A stretch of 38,007 nucleotides of DNA from Hyphomonadaceae bacterium (GTDB taxonomy: Bacteria; Pseudomonadota; Alphaproteobacteria; Caulobacterales; Hyphomonadaceae), in the NCBI GenBank assembly GCA_022844475.1, contig JALHLR010000034.1, positions 1-38,007 of the forward strand, given 5' to 3'. A program made the translations under genes and the position numbers. This document shows positions 14,915 to 22,749 of the stretch, piece by piece. A model generated the notes under the pieces. That model did not search any database. It worked only from the letters and a program-made list of their open reading frames with translations, and was not told where the DNA came from. Numbering within the stretch: position 1 is the stretch's first letter; each line of letters begins with the position of its first letter.

Positions 14915-16573
14915 TCAGTCGCGGATCGAGAAGGCCGACCAACGGCTGAACTGGCTCTGCTGCCCATCCAGCGTCACGCCGCGCACGCGCCAGCGCCATG
15001 CACCGGTAGAGGCAAACATCTCGGCAAGCGCAGTGTCGCCTTCCACAGCGGTGCGCTTGTGCAGCGGATCCTCGATCCACCGCTGAGCTTCCGCGTCAAA
15101 GGCTTGGATCTCGATGATGAAGACCGACGCGTCGTCGCGACGAGACCAGTCGAGCGTCACGGACTGCGGGCCGCCGCCAAGGGCGATGCCTTCGGACGGA
15201 TCGAGAATCTGCGGAATCCAGCCGGCGAAGGATGCGTCAGGTACTGTCGCAGCGGGGCGGACCCATCCGGCAAAGCGCGTGCGCGCTATGGCAAGTGATG
15301 ACTTGAACCAGGCGTTTCGGCCATCCGCAAGGAGCACGCGATACCATTCGCCGTCCGATTGCATCAGCCGGCCTGTAATGTTCAGGACCTCCCCGCCGGC
15401 CCGCGTTTCAGCGAGGACTGCAACGTCGTCGTCCATGAAAGGACTTGCGCGATAACGCTGGCCCGAGGCGCGGGCGACCATTGGCGCGGGGGGGAAGAAG
15501 TCCTCGACCGTGGCGACCGGCTCCGGCGCTGGCGTCGCAGCAGGCTCGGCGGCCAGCGGCGGCTCCGGATCGCTCGGTTCGGCAAGCGGTAACTGCAAGC
15601 TGTCTGCGGTCTCCGTGGCCGGCGTCTCGACGGGGGGCTCGGCATTCGCCTGGACGGAAATGTCGATCGCGGGAATCGATGTCGACGGCCCTGTCTCGCC
15701 TGTGAAGTACCACGCCGCGAAGACGCCACCGCCAAGGACGGTCACGATCAGCAGGGCCAGCAGCACACGGGCAAATCCGCCACCGAATTCTTCAGGCGAT
15801 GCGGGTGCGGGCCCCTCGCGCACCAGCCAGTCGTCATCCCTCGAGGCGGGCCTGGGACCGCCATCAAGCAGCCGGTCGAAAGTCTGCCGCTTCTCGGCTT
15901 TTACGGGCGTTGCCATGGGCGGAGGAACGTCAGTTTTGACGGCCGGCGTAACTGCGGGTGCTGAAGCCGGAACCTCGGGCGCCGGGTCGCCAAAAAGTGC
16001 CTCGTCAGCGCTCTCATCCAGTGCGACAGGTGGCTGTACGATCTGGGATTTTTCGGGAGCAGGCGCAGGAGGCGCCGCCGAAGGCGGGTCCGCAAAGATG
16101 ACATCGTCGGTGTGCGCAGCGTCTGGGGTCGGCGACAACAGGACACCGCGTGCGATGTCGAAATCCGCGGCCAGCCGATGATCGCCGCTATCGATCCTGT
16201 CGACCAGAAGCTGGAGCAGGCGCTGCAAGAACGACTGATCGCGCGACGCGATCAGTGTGGTGCAGCCATCGGCCGCGCCGATGGCCAGGCCGCTTTCGAC
16301 GCGCTGGGCCAGGTTGCCAAGAACGAGCGCGATGCCGAGACCGATGCCCGCAATGGCGATGGCGCCATGGGCGTTGAGCTGGGTCGCTGCACCGCCCGCA
16401 ATGATCACGCCGAGGAAAAACAGCCACCAGGTACGCCGGCCACGGACGATGCGGATGGTGCCGATATTCTCGATGGCGATGACGTGGCTACCGATCGAAA
16501 TTGTGCCCGCACGAACGCGGCCGACGCCGGAGAGCAGCGAGACAGCGTTAGTCTTCCCGGGACCGGCCACCAT
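14915..16573 (-). CDS. Multidomain membrane protein: DUF6232-like, transmembrane, SH3 and Fn3-like regions
   Basis: The product is 552 residues. The N-terminal part (about 1-125) resembles small DUF6232-like membrane proteins, with GTISIGSHVIAIENIGTIRI followed by two membrane helices (about 48-64 and 70-87). A Pro/Ala/Asp-rich cytoplasmic linker leads to a third membrane helix (about 268-289, ARVLLALLIVTVLGGG). Beyond it a Pro/Glu-rich spacer precedes a bacterial SH3-like domain (about 372-427; RLMQSDGEWYRVLLADGRNA) and a final beta-sandwich, fibronectin-like region (about 462-550). The SH3 part probably lies in the periplasm, where such domains can bind peptidoglycan. The frame is open to a TTG at 16657; the ATG at 16573 with GGAAG upstream is preferred. 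It lies 141 bases downstream of pyrD on the same strand. The role is unknown. Confidence 0.7.
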   Translation of the reverse strand: MVAGPGKTNAVSLLSGVGRVRAGTISIGSHVIAIENIGTIRIVRGRRTWWLFFLGVIIAGGAATQLNAHGAIAIAGIGLGIALVLGNLAQRVESGLAIGAADGCTTLIASRDQSFLQRLLQLLVDRIDSGDHRLAADFDIARGVLLSPTPDAAHTDDVIFADPPSAAPPAPAPEKSQIVQPPVALDESADEALFGDPAPEVPASAPAVTPAVKTDVPPPMATPVKAEKRQTFDRLLDGGPRPASRDDDWLVREGPAPASPEEFGGGFARVLLALLIVTVLGGGVFAAWYFTGETGPSTSIPAIDISVQANAEPPVETPATETADSLQLPLAEPSDPEPPLAAEPAATPAPEPVATVEDFFPPAPMVARASGQRYRASPFMDDDVAVLAETRAGGEVLNITGRLMQSDGEWYRVLLADGRNAWFKSSLAIARTRFAGWVRPAATVPDASFAGWIPQILDPSEGIALGGGPQSVTLDWSRRDDASVFIIEIQAFDAEAQRWIEDPLHKRTAVEGDTALAEMFASTGAWRWRVRGVTLDGQQSQFSRWSAFSIRD

Positions 16574-16714
16574 GGTCAGCTTCCAACGCACGCCTCGAAA
16601 CACTGGCTGCTGCTCAAATTCGTTTGGGACGTGGATCGTTCCGCACCACGCAACCAATCAGCGAAGCCATCACGACCATAGGCCTGCGGCGGCGGGGCGG
16701 CTAGGGGCGTAAGA

Positions 16715-17776
16715 TCAGCTCGGCCGGAATGCGTGGGGCGTGTCGATGCCTTCGGCAAGCATGATGTTCAGAAGATCGGACTTGATGCGCTGGACCAGCA
16801 TCGGGCCATGGAAGACAAGCGCGGAATAAAGCTGCACGGCCTGCGCCCCGGCGCGGAACTTCGCGACAACATCCTGGGCCGACGCAATCCCGCCCGCGCC
16901 GATCAGGTCGAGCCGGTCGCCGATGAGTGCATGGAAGTCTGCGAGGACGCGTGTGGACCTTTCCATCAGCGGAGCGCCCGAAAGTCCGCCCGTTTCGGCC
17001 TTGTGCCGGCTGCCAAGTGATTCGGGGCGTTCGATCGTGGTGTTCGAGACAATCAGGCCGGAGAGCCAGTCCTGTGAGAGGGCGACATCCGCGATGTCGG
17101 CAATGGCGCGGTCGTCGAGATCGGGCGCCACTTTCAGGAAGACGGGGCGGTTCTTGACGGCAGCGGCCATCTCGCGCGCAGCGCCGCCGACGCGGCCGAG
17201 CAGCTCGTCCAGTGCGCCGCGGTCCTGCAGGCCGCGCAACCCTGGCGTGTTGGGGGACGACACGTTGATCGTCACATAGGACGAATAGGGCCAGACGGCT
17301 TTGACGCCGGCGACATAATCCGCAATGCGATCCTCGGAGTCCTTGTTGGCCCCGACATTGGCGCCGACGACGCCGAGGGAGCGAGGGATGGCGGAGAGGC
17401 GGCGGACGAAATAGCCGATCCCGTCATTGTTGAAGCCCATCCGGTTGATCACGGCCCGGTCTTCGTTGAGGCGAAAGAGGCGTGGGCGCGGATTGCCAGC
17501 TTGCGGGCGCGGTGTGACCGTGCCGCATTCGACGAAGCCGAACCCGAATCCGAGCATCTGGGCAGCGACTTCCGCATTCTTGTCGAAGCCGGCGGCGAGG
17601 CCGATCGGGTTCGGCAGGAGCAGGCCGGATTTCTTCAGGCGCACCGCGAGGCGTGGGTCTTCGAGGCTGAACTCAGGCTTGGCGAGGCCGGTCTTGAGCG
17701 CGTCAATCGTGAAGCGATGCGCGGTCTCGGCGGGAAGAATGCGAACGGCGCGCGTCGCGACATCGAACAGGCTCAC
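16715..17776 (-). CDS. pyrD: Dihydroorotate dehydrogenase (quinone), class 2
   Basis: This 353-residue FMN enzyme oxidises dihydroorotate to orotate with quinone as acceptor, in pyrimidine synthesis at the inner membrane. The N-terminal helical extension (FDVATRAVRILPAETAHRF) is the class 2 membrane-association and quinone site. PNPIGLAAGFDKNAE (about 56-70), the FMN-site segment VECGTVTPRPQAGNPRPR, and NVSSPNTPGLRGLQ with the class 2 catalytic Ser are clear. IGAGGIASAQD near the C terminus binds FMN phosphate. The start is GTG: it overlaps the stop of the DUF952 gene as GTGA, giving MSLFDV at the expected family start, whereas the upstream open frame has no resemblance. Translation is probably coupled to the DUF952 gene. 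Confidence 0.95.
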   Translation of the reverse strand: MSLFDVATRAVRILPAETAHRFTIDALKTGLAKPEFSLEDPRLAVRLKKSGLLLPNPIGLAAGFDKNAEVAAQMLGFGFGFVECGTVTPRPQAGNPRPRLFRLNEDRAVINRMGFNNDGIGYFVRRLSAIPRSLGVVGANVGANKDSEDRIADYVAGVKAVWPYSSYVTINVSSPNTPGLRGLQDRGALDELLGRVGGAAREMAAAVKNRPVFLKVAPDLDDRAIADIADVALSQDWLSGLIVSNTTIERPESLGSRHKAETGGLSGAPLMERSTRVLADFHALIGDRLDLIGAGGIASAQDVVAKFRAGAQAVQLYSALVFHGPMLVQRIKSDLLNIMLAEGIDTPHAFRPS

Positions 17777-18159
17777 GTGCGGCCGCCAGGTTTGGCGGAC
17801 GGTTCTGCGCTGCGGGTCACCTCGTCGGGCGCGAGCGGCACGCCATCGGCGTCGAACGTGTCGAGGGGCCAGAGCGAGGCGATGTGATGCTGGCGCACTT
17901 CTGCATAGACGTGCGGGAAGAAATCGCCGCCGCGGGAGGCTTCCCATTTGAGGTCGGGACCGAAGTCATCGCCGTTGACGGCGGCGAGCACGAGGCCGGT
18001 CTGGCCCTTAAACCATTTGGCGAGCGTTTCCTGCAACTGCTTCGACGTCGAGAAGTGGACATAGCCGTCGGCGATATCGACCGACGCCAGCATCGGTCCG
18101 CCGGATTCGACGGCGGCGAGTTGGTCAGCGGTGAGGATTTTGTAGATCGTCTGTCTCAT
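17773..18159 (-). CDS. DUF952 domain-containing protein
   Basis: This is a 128-residue cytoplasmic protein of the DUF952 family. The opening IYKILTADQL and the ADGYVHFSTSKQLQETL segment (about 31-47) are the family hallmarks, and GGDFFPHVYAEVRQHHI (about 77-93) is the second conserved block. DUF952 proteins have a beta-barrel-like fold related to ADP-ribosyltransferase-like families, but no activity is established. Its stop overlaps the pyrD GTG by four bases. DUF952 next to pyrD is a recurring alphaproteobacterial arrangement, to my knowledge. The upstream hypothetical gene overlaps its start by 35 bases. Confidence 0.85.
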   Translation of the reverse strand: MRQTIYKILTADQLAAVESGGPMLASVDIADGYVHFSTSKQLQETLAKWFKGQTGLVLAAVNGDDFGPDLKWEASRGGDFFPHVYAEVRQHHIASLWPLDTFDADGVPLAPDEVTRSAEPSAKPGGRT

Positions 18160-18505
18160 GGCGGCGGGTTGTGCTGCGGATAGGCGCGCGAGGCAAGGGG
18201 CAGGTGAGCAGGGGCATTCCCAGGCGCGCGGCGATGTCAGACCAACTGGTAGTCGGGGACAAAGGTTCGAGCCGGCCCTCGCCGATGTTCCAGCCGAGCG
18301 TGCGCCATGCCAGGCGGCACAGGGCGTAGTGCAGCCGCGTCTCGGCGATGGGCAGCATGTGCATGATGCAATCCTGAATGCGCGGGCTGATCTTCTTTCC
18401 GAACATGGCGCGGCGACCGCTGCTGATCACCATGATCATCAGCGGCCCGAAGCTCAGCGCGATGCCGATCAATGCCGGCAGGTCGAGCAGGAGCCACACG
18501 GGCAA
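18125..18505 (-). CDS. Hypothetical small membrane protein
   Basis: This 126-residue protein of unrecognised family begins with a membrane helix (MPVWLLLDLPALIGIALSFG, continuing into PLMIMVI). A basic stretch, SSGRRAMFGKK, and a helical region, IQDCIMHMLPIAETRLHYAL, follow. Codons up to about residue 80 end mostly in G or C, as in true genes here. After that the bias weakens, and the last part overlaps the start of the DUF952 gene by 35 bases. The overlap suggests translational coupling into the DUF952-pyrD operon, or a 3' end extended by mutation. Confidence 0.55.
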   Translation of the reverse strand: MPVWLLLDLPALIGIALSFGPLMIMVISSGRRAMFGKKISPRIQDCIMHMLPIAETRLHYALCRLAWRTLGWNIGEGRLEPLSPTTSWSDIAARLGMPLLTCPLPRAPIRSTTRRHETDDLQNPHR

Positions 18506-18823
18506 AAGTCCTGCGCTTCACGCGGCCGATCTGGCGCCGCTGTTTTCCTCAAACTCTTGCGGCAAGTGGTGATCGAGCCGGAGTTCAGCGCGGAGTTTCC
18601 CCCCAAACTCGCACAACGGTTTTCCCGCAAATCAGGCGCCGTTTTGGGTGTTGAACGATCCGCCTGCTTGGCACGCTGCCCCGTCCGTCACGCTGCGCGC
18701 GCCACCTTCCGCCGGCTTCGCCGGGGCGGGACTTCGCGAGGTTGATGGGTGTCCGCCATCGCCGACGGCGGGGAAGGTTGCCCAAAGGGCCGGAGCGGAT
18801 CACCCGAAGAGCGGATGGTGCAA
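18506..18823. other. Gene-free stretch with REP-like palindromes
   Basis: I see no gene in these 318 bases. About 18690-18775 holds two GC-rich imperfect palindromes, TCCGCCGGCTTCGCCGG (about 18709-18725) and CCGCC/GGCGG (18753-18757 and 18767-18771). The surrounding phrase (TCACGCTGCGCGCGCCACC, about 18688-18706) resembles repetitive extragenic palindromes common in alphaproteobacterial intergenic DNA. It lies between the slt stop and the hypothetical membrane-protein start. Copy number cannot be judged from one window. Confidence 0.35.
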
Positions 18824-20857
18824 TCAGCGCGGTCTGCCGCGTCGCAAGTCTTCGCTCAGCTTGATCTCGACCGGCTGGCCGGTGAGGCGTTGGCGGTAGA
18901 CGATGGTGTTTTCGAGGACGCGCTGAACGTAGTTGCGGGTCTCGGCAAAGGGGATGCTTTCGATCCATTCGACAGGATCAACGTTGACGCGCGGATCACC
19001 GAAATCGTTGATCCACTGTCGCGCGCGGCTTGGGCCGGCGTTGTACGCGGCGGCGGCGAGGATGTAGCTGCCGCCGAAATCATCCACGAGATCGTCGAGG
19101 AAGCCGCGGCCGAGGCGGAGGTTGTACTGCGGGTCGTCGGTTAGCCAGCTCTGGCGGAAGGGCAGGCCGACCATGCGGGCTTCGGCCTGCGCGTAGCGGG
19201 GGATCATCTGCATCATGCCGCGTGCGTCGGCGCTGGAGATGGCGCGGTGGTTGAACTCGCTCTCCTGACGCGACAGCGCGAGCACCATGGCGGGCTCGGC
19301 CGAACCCGAGCGCGGCGATGCCGGAAGCTGGAGCAAAGGGAAGACCGCGTCGGGCGCGACGAGGCCGCGGCCGAGACCAGCTTTCGCGCCCCGGATGGCG
19401 GCGCGCATTTCGAGATAGCCGGCGGCGATGTCGAACAGCATCTGGTGTTCGGCGGGCGCCGTCAGCATGTCGTCGAGCGCAAAGGAGAAACGCTCGAAGC
19501 TCGCCATGCGTCCGGTTTCTGCGAGAAGGATGGCGGCGCGCACGGCAGGCTGGCGCGCGAAGGTCGCGCGTTCTTCGTCAGTCGGCGCGGCGGGCGTGAT
19601 GAAATTGAGTGTGCCGAGTTCAGGCTTTGTTGCTCGCGCTTTCTCAGCGGCCAGCTGGCCGTAGAAGACATAAGGGTAGGCTGCGGCGGCTTCGTAAGCA
19701 GCAACGGATTCTTCAAGGCGGCCCTGTGCCTTCAAGGCTTCGCCCAGCCAGTACTGGGCACGCGAGACGCTGATCGGCGTGGCGACGCCTGCCGCGAAGA
19801 CGCGGAAATGGGTCTCTGCCTTCAGAGCATCGCCCTGCCTGGTCAGCGCGAGCCAGCCGGCCATCCATTCAGCGTCGCGGAAAGCTTCGCCGGAAGTGAG
19901 GCCGTGGCCGGCAGCGAGTTGGTAGGCGGTGGCGTAGTTGCGTTCGCGCAGCATGCGGCGGGCGACAGACTGCTTCTCGCTCCAGATATCTTCCCGGCCG
20001 ACGGCGGGTGCGCTTTCGCCCTTGATGCGGAGGAGGAGGTTGAGCTCTTCCGATGTCTTGCCGCGGCGCTCGTTCCAGCGCGCGCGCTCATAGAGCAGGC
20101 CTGCGTCTTCGGCGTAGGCGGCGGGGACGGCGTTGACGAGCTTGTCGATGTTCCTGGCGTTGCGCATCAGCCCGATGCGCGCGTTGATGACGGCCTTGCG
20201 ATCTGCGGTGAGGCGGGAGAGCAGGCCTTGCGCGCTGGCCACATCGCCGCGCCACAGGAACATGTCAGCGCGGGCGTAGTGATCCTCGGCATTGAAGTTG
20301 CCGCCATAGCGCGAACTGATCGTCGCGGCGGCGCCGGAGGACATCGCGCGTGTGCGGTAGGCTTCGCGGACCACCTTGAGCATTTCCTCGCGACGGCCCT
20401 GGCTGTCATAGGCGTCGGCGAGGGCGAGGATGCCGTCGCCGGTGCGCGGCCCCTGGACGAGGAGCCAGGCGATCCGCTCGTCTGCGGTCAGGCTGGAGCG
20501 CGTGATGACCTGTTCGAGCTGTTCGTAGATCTTGTCGTTGTCTGGCCAGCCCTTGAACTCCTCGGCGGCGCGCATGAGGTCGGTGAAGCCGAGGCCGGCA
20601 TTGCCGTTGGTGGCGAGACGCCAGCGGACGAGCGTCTGCGCGGCGGGGTCGCCGATGCGGGACATGAGGGAGCGGACCTGGCCCCAATCTTCGTTATCGG
20701 CAGCGTCGAGCGTGCGTGAGAGCAAGGCGAAGTCGTTGTTGGCGATCCAGGTGGATTGCAGCGCCGGAGCAGGCTTGAGCGAGGGTGCGGGCGGGTTGGC
20801 GGCGGCGGCTGATACACAGAGACAGCCGAGGGCGACGCCGGTAATGAGTTGACGCAT
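18824..20857 (-). CDS. Soluble lytic murein transglycosylase
   Basis: This 677-residue periplasmic enzyme of the Slt70 type cleaves the MurNAc-GlcNAc bond in peptidoglycan to form 1,6-anhydro products. A signal peptide (MRQLITGVALGCLCVSAAAA) precedes a long helical superhelix (about 40-490) containing many short repeats like those of the U-shaped Slt70 body. The C-terminal catalytic domain has ALSRQESEFNHRAISSADAR with catalytic Glu532, then GMMQMIP and YILAAAAYNAGPSRARQWI, all classic Slt motifs. The open frame reaches 21241, but that part runs under dapA; the ATG at 20857 begins a proper signal peptide. The gene is divergent from dapA across 139 bases. Confidence 0.92.
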   Translation of the reverse strand: MRQLITGVALGCLCVSAAAANPPAPSLKPAPALQSTWIANNDFALLSRTLDAADNEDWGQVRSLMSRIGDPAAQTLVRWRLATNGNAGLGFTDLMRAAEEFKGWPDNDKIYEQLEQVITRSSLTADERIAWLLVQGPRTGDGILALADAYDSQGRREEMLKVVREAYRTRAMSSGAAATISSRYGGNFNAEDHYARADMFLWRGDVASAQGLLSRLTADRKAVINARIGLMRNARNIDKLVNAVPAAYAEDAGLLYERARWNERRGKTSEELNLLLRIKGESAPAVGREDIWSEKQSVARRMLRERNYATAYQLAAGHGLTSGEAFRDAEWMAGWLALTRQGDALKAETHFRVFAAGVATPISVSRAQYWLGEALKAQGRLEESVAAYEAAAAYPYVFYGQLAAEKARATKPELGTLNFITPAAPTDEERATFARQPAVRAAILLAETGRMASFERFSFALDDMLTAPAEHQMLFDIAAGYLEMRAAIRGAKAGLGRGLVAPDAVFPLLQLPASPRSGSAEPAMVLALSRQESEFNHRAISSADARGMMQMIPRYAQAEARMVGLPFRQSWLTDDPQYNLRLGRGFLDDLVDDFGGSYILAAAAYNAGPSRARQWINDFGDPRVNVDPVEWIESIPFAETRNYVQRVLENTIVYRQRLTGQPVEIKLSEDLRRGRPR

Positions 20858-20918
20858 CGTGGGAAGTCCCCATTTCTGCCGCATGTTGCTCTGATGCCCG
20901 CCGGACCGCAAACCTCCC

Positions 20919-20946
20919 TTGCCAAAGGTGGGGGCAAAATGATTAT
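20919..20946 (+). promoter_or_regulatory. Possible promoter for dapA-smpB
   Basis: TTGCCA (20919-20924, five of six consensus bases) is followed at 16 bases by GATTAT (20941-20946, four of six). A transcript would begin near 20953, about 45 bases before the dapA start. The match is moderate and is based on position in the divergent slt-dapA gap. Confidence 0.4.
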
Positions 20947-20996
20947 CCGGCGAATCGCTCGTTCGGCGCTCCACGTTTTCAGGGATTTCTGTCGCC

Positions 20997-21875
20997 ATGC
21001 TGTTCAAAGGGTCCATACCCGCCCTCGTCACGCCGTTCCGGAACGGGAAGGTGGATGAGAAGGCGTTTGTGGCGCTTGTCGAGCGGCAGATCACGGCTGG
21101 AACGCATGGCGTGGTGGTTTGCGGTACGACGGGCGAGGCTTCGACGCTGTCGCACGAGGAAGACCGGGCCGTCGTCGAGCTATGCGTGAGGACGGTGGCG
21201 GGTCGGGTTCCGGTCATTGCTGGCACAGGCTCCAATTCCACTACCGAGGCGCTTGGCCTCCTGCGGCATGCTAAACAGGTCGGAGCTCACGCGGCCCTCA
21301 TCGTGAATCCGTACTACAACCGGCCGACCCAAGATGGCGTTTATGCACATTACAAAACTTTGACGGAAGCGGTCCAACTGCCGATTTTCCTCTACAATGT
21401 CCCTGGACGGACGGGTTCCGACATGTCGGTGGAACTCGTGGCGCGCCTGTCGCAGCTGCCGAACGTGATCGGGATCAAGGATGCGTCGGCTGATCTCGCG
21501 CGGGTTGCGCGCCATTCTGCGCTTTGCAAGCAAGGTTTCATTCAGATTTCGGGCGACGATCCGAGCGCGGTCGCCTTCAACGCGCAGGGCGGGGTGGGTT
21601 GCATTTCGGTGACGGCGAACGTCGCTCCGGAGCAGTGTTCACGAATGCAGGAGGCCACGCTGCGGGGCGATTATGCCGAGGCCCGGCGAATCAACGACAC
21701 GCTGGCGCGGCTGCATCGTGCGATGTTCCTAGAGGCGAGCCCGGCGCCGGCGAAGTATGCGCTGTCGCTGCTGGGGCTGTGTGCGGACGAGCTGCGATTG
21801 CCGCTGCTTCCTGTGCAGAGCCAGGCTGTCAAGGACGAGATCAAGGCTGCGATGCAGGAAGCGGGCGTGCTGTGA
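20997..21875 (+). CDS. dapA: 4-hydroxy-tetrahydrodipicolinate synthase
   Basis: This 292-residue TIM-barrel lyase condenses pyruvate with aspartate semialdehyde, the first committed step to diaminopimelate and lysine. [17 protein letters not shown] (about 39-55) holds the conserved Thr44-Thr45 proton-relay residues. LYNVPGRTG carries Tyr133, and IGIKDAS carries Lys161, the Schiff-base residue. Length is normal and no residues are missing. The stop overlaps the smpB start (TGATG), so the two are probably translationally coupled. Together with the divergent transglycosylase, this places cell-wall precursor synthesis and turnover genes side by side. Confidence 0.97.
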   Translation: MLFKGSIPALVTPFRNGKVDEKAFVALVERQITAGTHGVVVCGTTGEASTLSHEEDRAVVELCVRTVAGRVPVIAGTGSNSTTEALGLLRHAKQVGAHAALIVNPYYNRPTQDGVYAHYKTLTEAVQLPIFLYNVPGRTGSDMSVELVARLSQLPNVIGIKDASADLARVARHSALCKQGFIQISGDDPSAVAFNAQGGVGCISVTANVAPEQCSRMQEATLRGDYAEARRINDTLARLHRAMFLEASPAPAKYALSLLGLCADELRLPLLPVQSQAVKDEIKAAMQEAGVL

Positions 21876-22402
21876 TGGCGCAGCCTCCCAAGAGCAGCGG
21901 CCAAAAAGCCGGCGGACAAAATCCCAAAGGCAAGACGCGGCGCGAGATGGCGCGGAAGTCGGTGGCTGAGAATAGGCAGGCTCGGCGCAACTATGAGATC
22001 ATCGACGATCTCGAAGTCGGGATCGTGCTGACGGGAAGCGAGGTGAAGTCGCTGCGCGAGGGGCGCGCCAATATCGCGGAAGCCTATGCGCGGGAGGAGG
22101 ACGGGAAGATAGTTCTCGTGAACTCCACCATCCCGACCTATCCGCCGGCGGGGCAGTTCAACCACGATCCAGCGCGCAAGCGCGTGCTGCTGGTGAAGAA
22201 GCGCGAGTTCAACCGGCTTGTCGGCGCTGTCGAGCGCGACGGGCGTACGCTGGTGCCGCTGGAACTCTATTTCGGCCCGACGGGCATGGCGAAGATCAAG
22301 CTGGCGCTGGCGACCGGTCGAAAGGCGCCTGACAAGCGCGACGTCGAGAAGAAGCGCGACTGGGACCGCCAGAAGGGGCGGATTCTGCGCGATCGGGGTT
22401 AG
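21875..22402 (+). CDS. smpB: SsrA-binding protein (trans-translation)
   Basis: This 175-residue RNA-binding protein delivers tmRNA to stalled ribosomes for trans-translation. After a basic N-terminal tail of about 25 residues come [18 protein letters not shown] and the OB-fold hallmark [17 protein letters not shown] (about 51-67). The [14 protein letters not shown] and [19 protein letters not shown] segments also match. The C-terminal tail [20 protein letters not shown] is the conserved basic end that occupies the ribosomal mRNA channel. The ATG overlaps the dapA stop; the frame continues upstream to 21524 inside dapA, which is shadow. The tmRNA gene is not in the window. Confidence 0.97.
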   Translation: MAQPPKSSGQKAGGQNPKGKTRREMARKSVAENRQARRNYEIIDDLEVGIVLTGSEVKSLREGRANIAEAYAREEDGKIVLVNSTIPTYPPAGQFNHDPARKRVLLVKKREFNRLVGAVERDGRTLVPLELYFGPTGMAKIKLALATGRKAPDKRDVEKKRDWDRQKGRILRDRG

Positions 22403-22429
22403 CGGGATCGCGAGATCGATTGAGCCTGC

Positions 22430-22651
22430 TCAGGCCGTTGGCATGGCAGGCGTCGACGCTCCTGCGGGCGTCTGTGCCGGCTGGTTGAAGACATAGATCG
22501 CGGCGAAGCCGACGACAGCGAGGGCGATCGATACCAACAGCACAGTGAGCATGCCGCGGATGTTCTGACCCTGGCGGCCCTGCTCGGTGGTGGGGCGGCG
22601 GCTGGGGCCCCTGGCGATCGGTTTGAGTTCGTCTTCACGCGTCGTGGGCAT
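22430..22651 (-). CDS. Small single-pass membrane protein, hypothetical
   Basis: This 73-residue protein has a charged N-terminal region (MPTTREDELKPIARG, about 1-32), one hydrophobic helix (GMLTVLLVSIALAVVGFAAI, about 33-52) and a short Pro/Ala/Thr tail outside. That layout suggests a single-pass inner-membrane protein. The open frame extends to 22807, but the upstream part lies in the preceding lipoprotein gene region and has no such pattern. It lies 98 bases downstream of the TPR lipoprotein on the same strand and converges with smpB. I recognise no family. Confidence 0.5.
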   Translation of the reverse strand: MPTTREDELKPIARGPSRRPTTEQGRQGQNIRGMLTVLLVSIALAVVGFAAIYVFNQPAQTPAGASTPAMPTA

Positions 22652-22749
22652 GGGGTTGATCCATTCTCTGAAGCGTGAGCTGCGGCGACGGCAGCGTGCC
22701 GCGAACGCGCGCTTCAGCTGGAACCCGCAGCAAGGCGATAGGTTGCGCG

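Noticed and set aside
19247..20719. 490-codon plus-strand frame opposite the transglycosylase
   Set aside because: It is fully antisense to slt, which has a signal peptide and catalytic motif. It has no recognisable domain.
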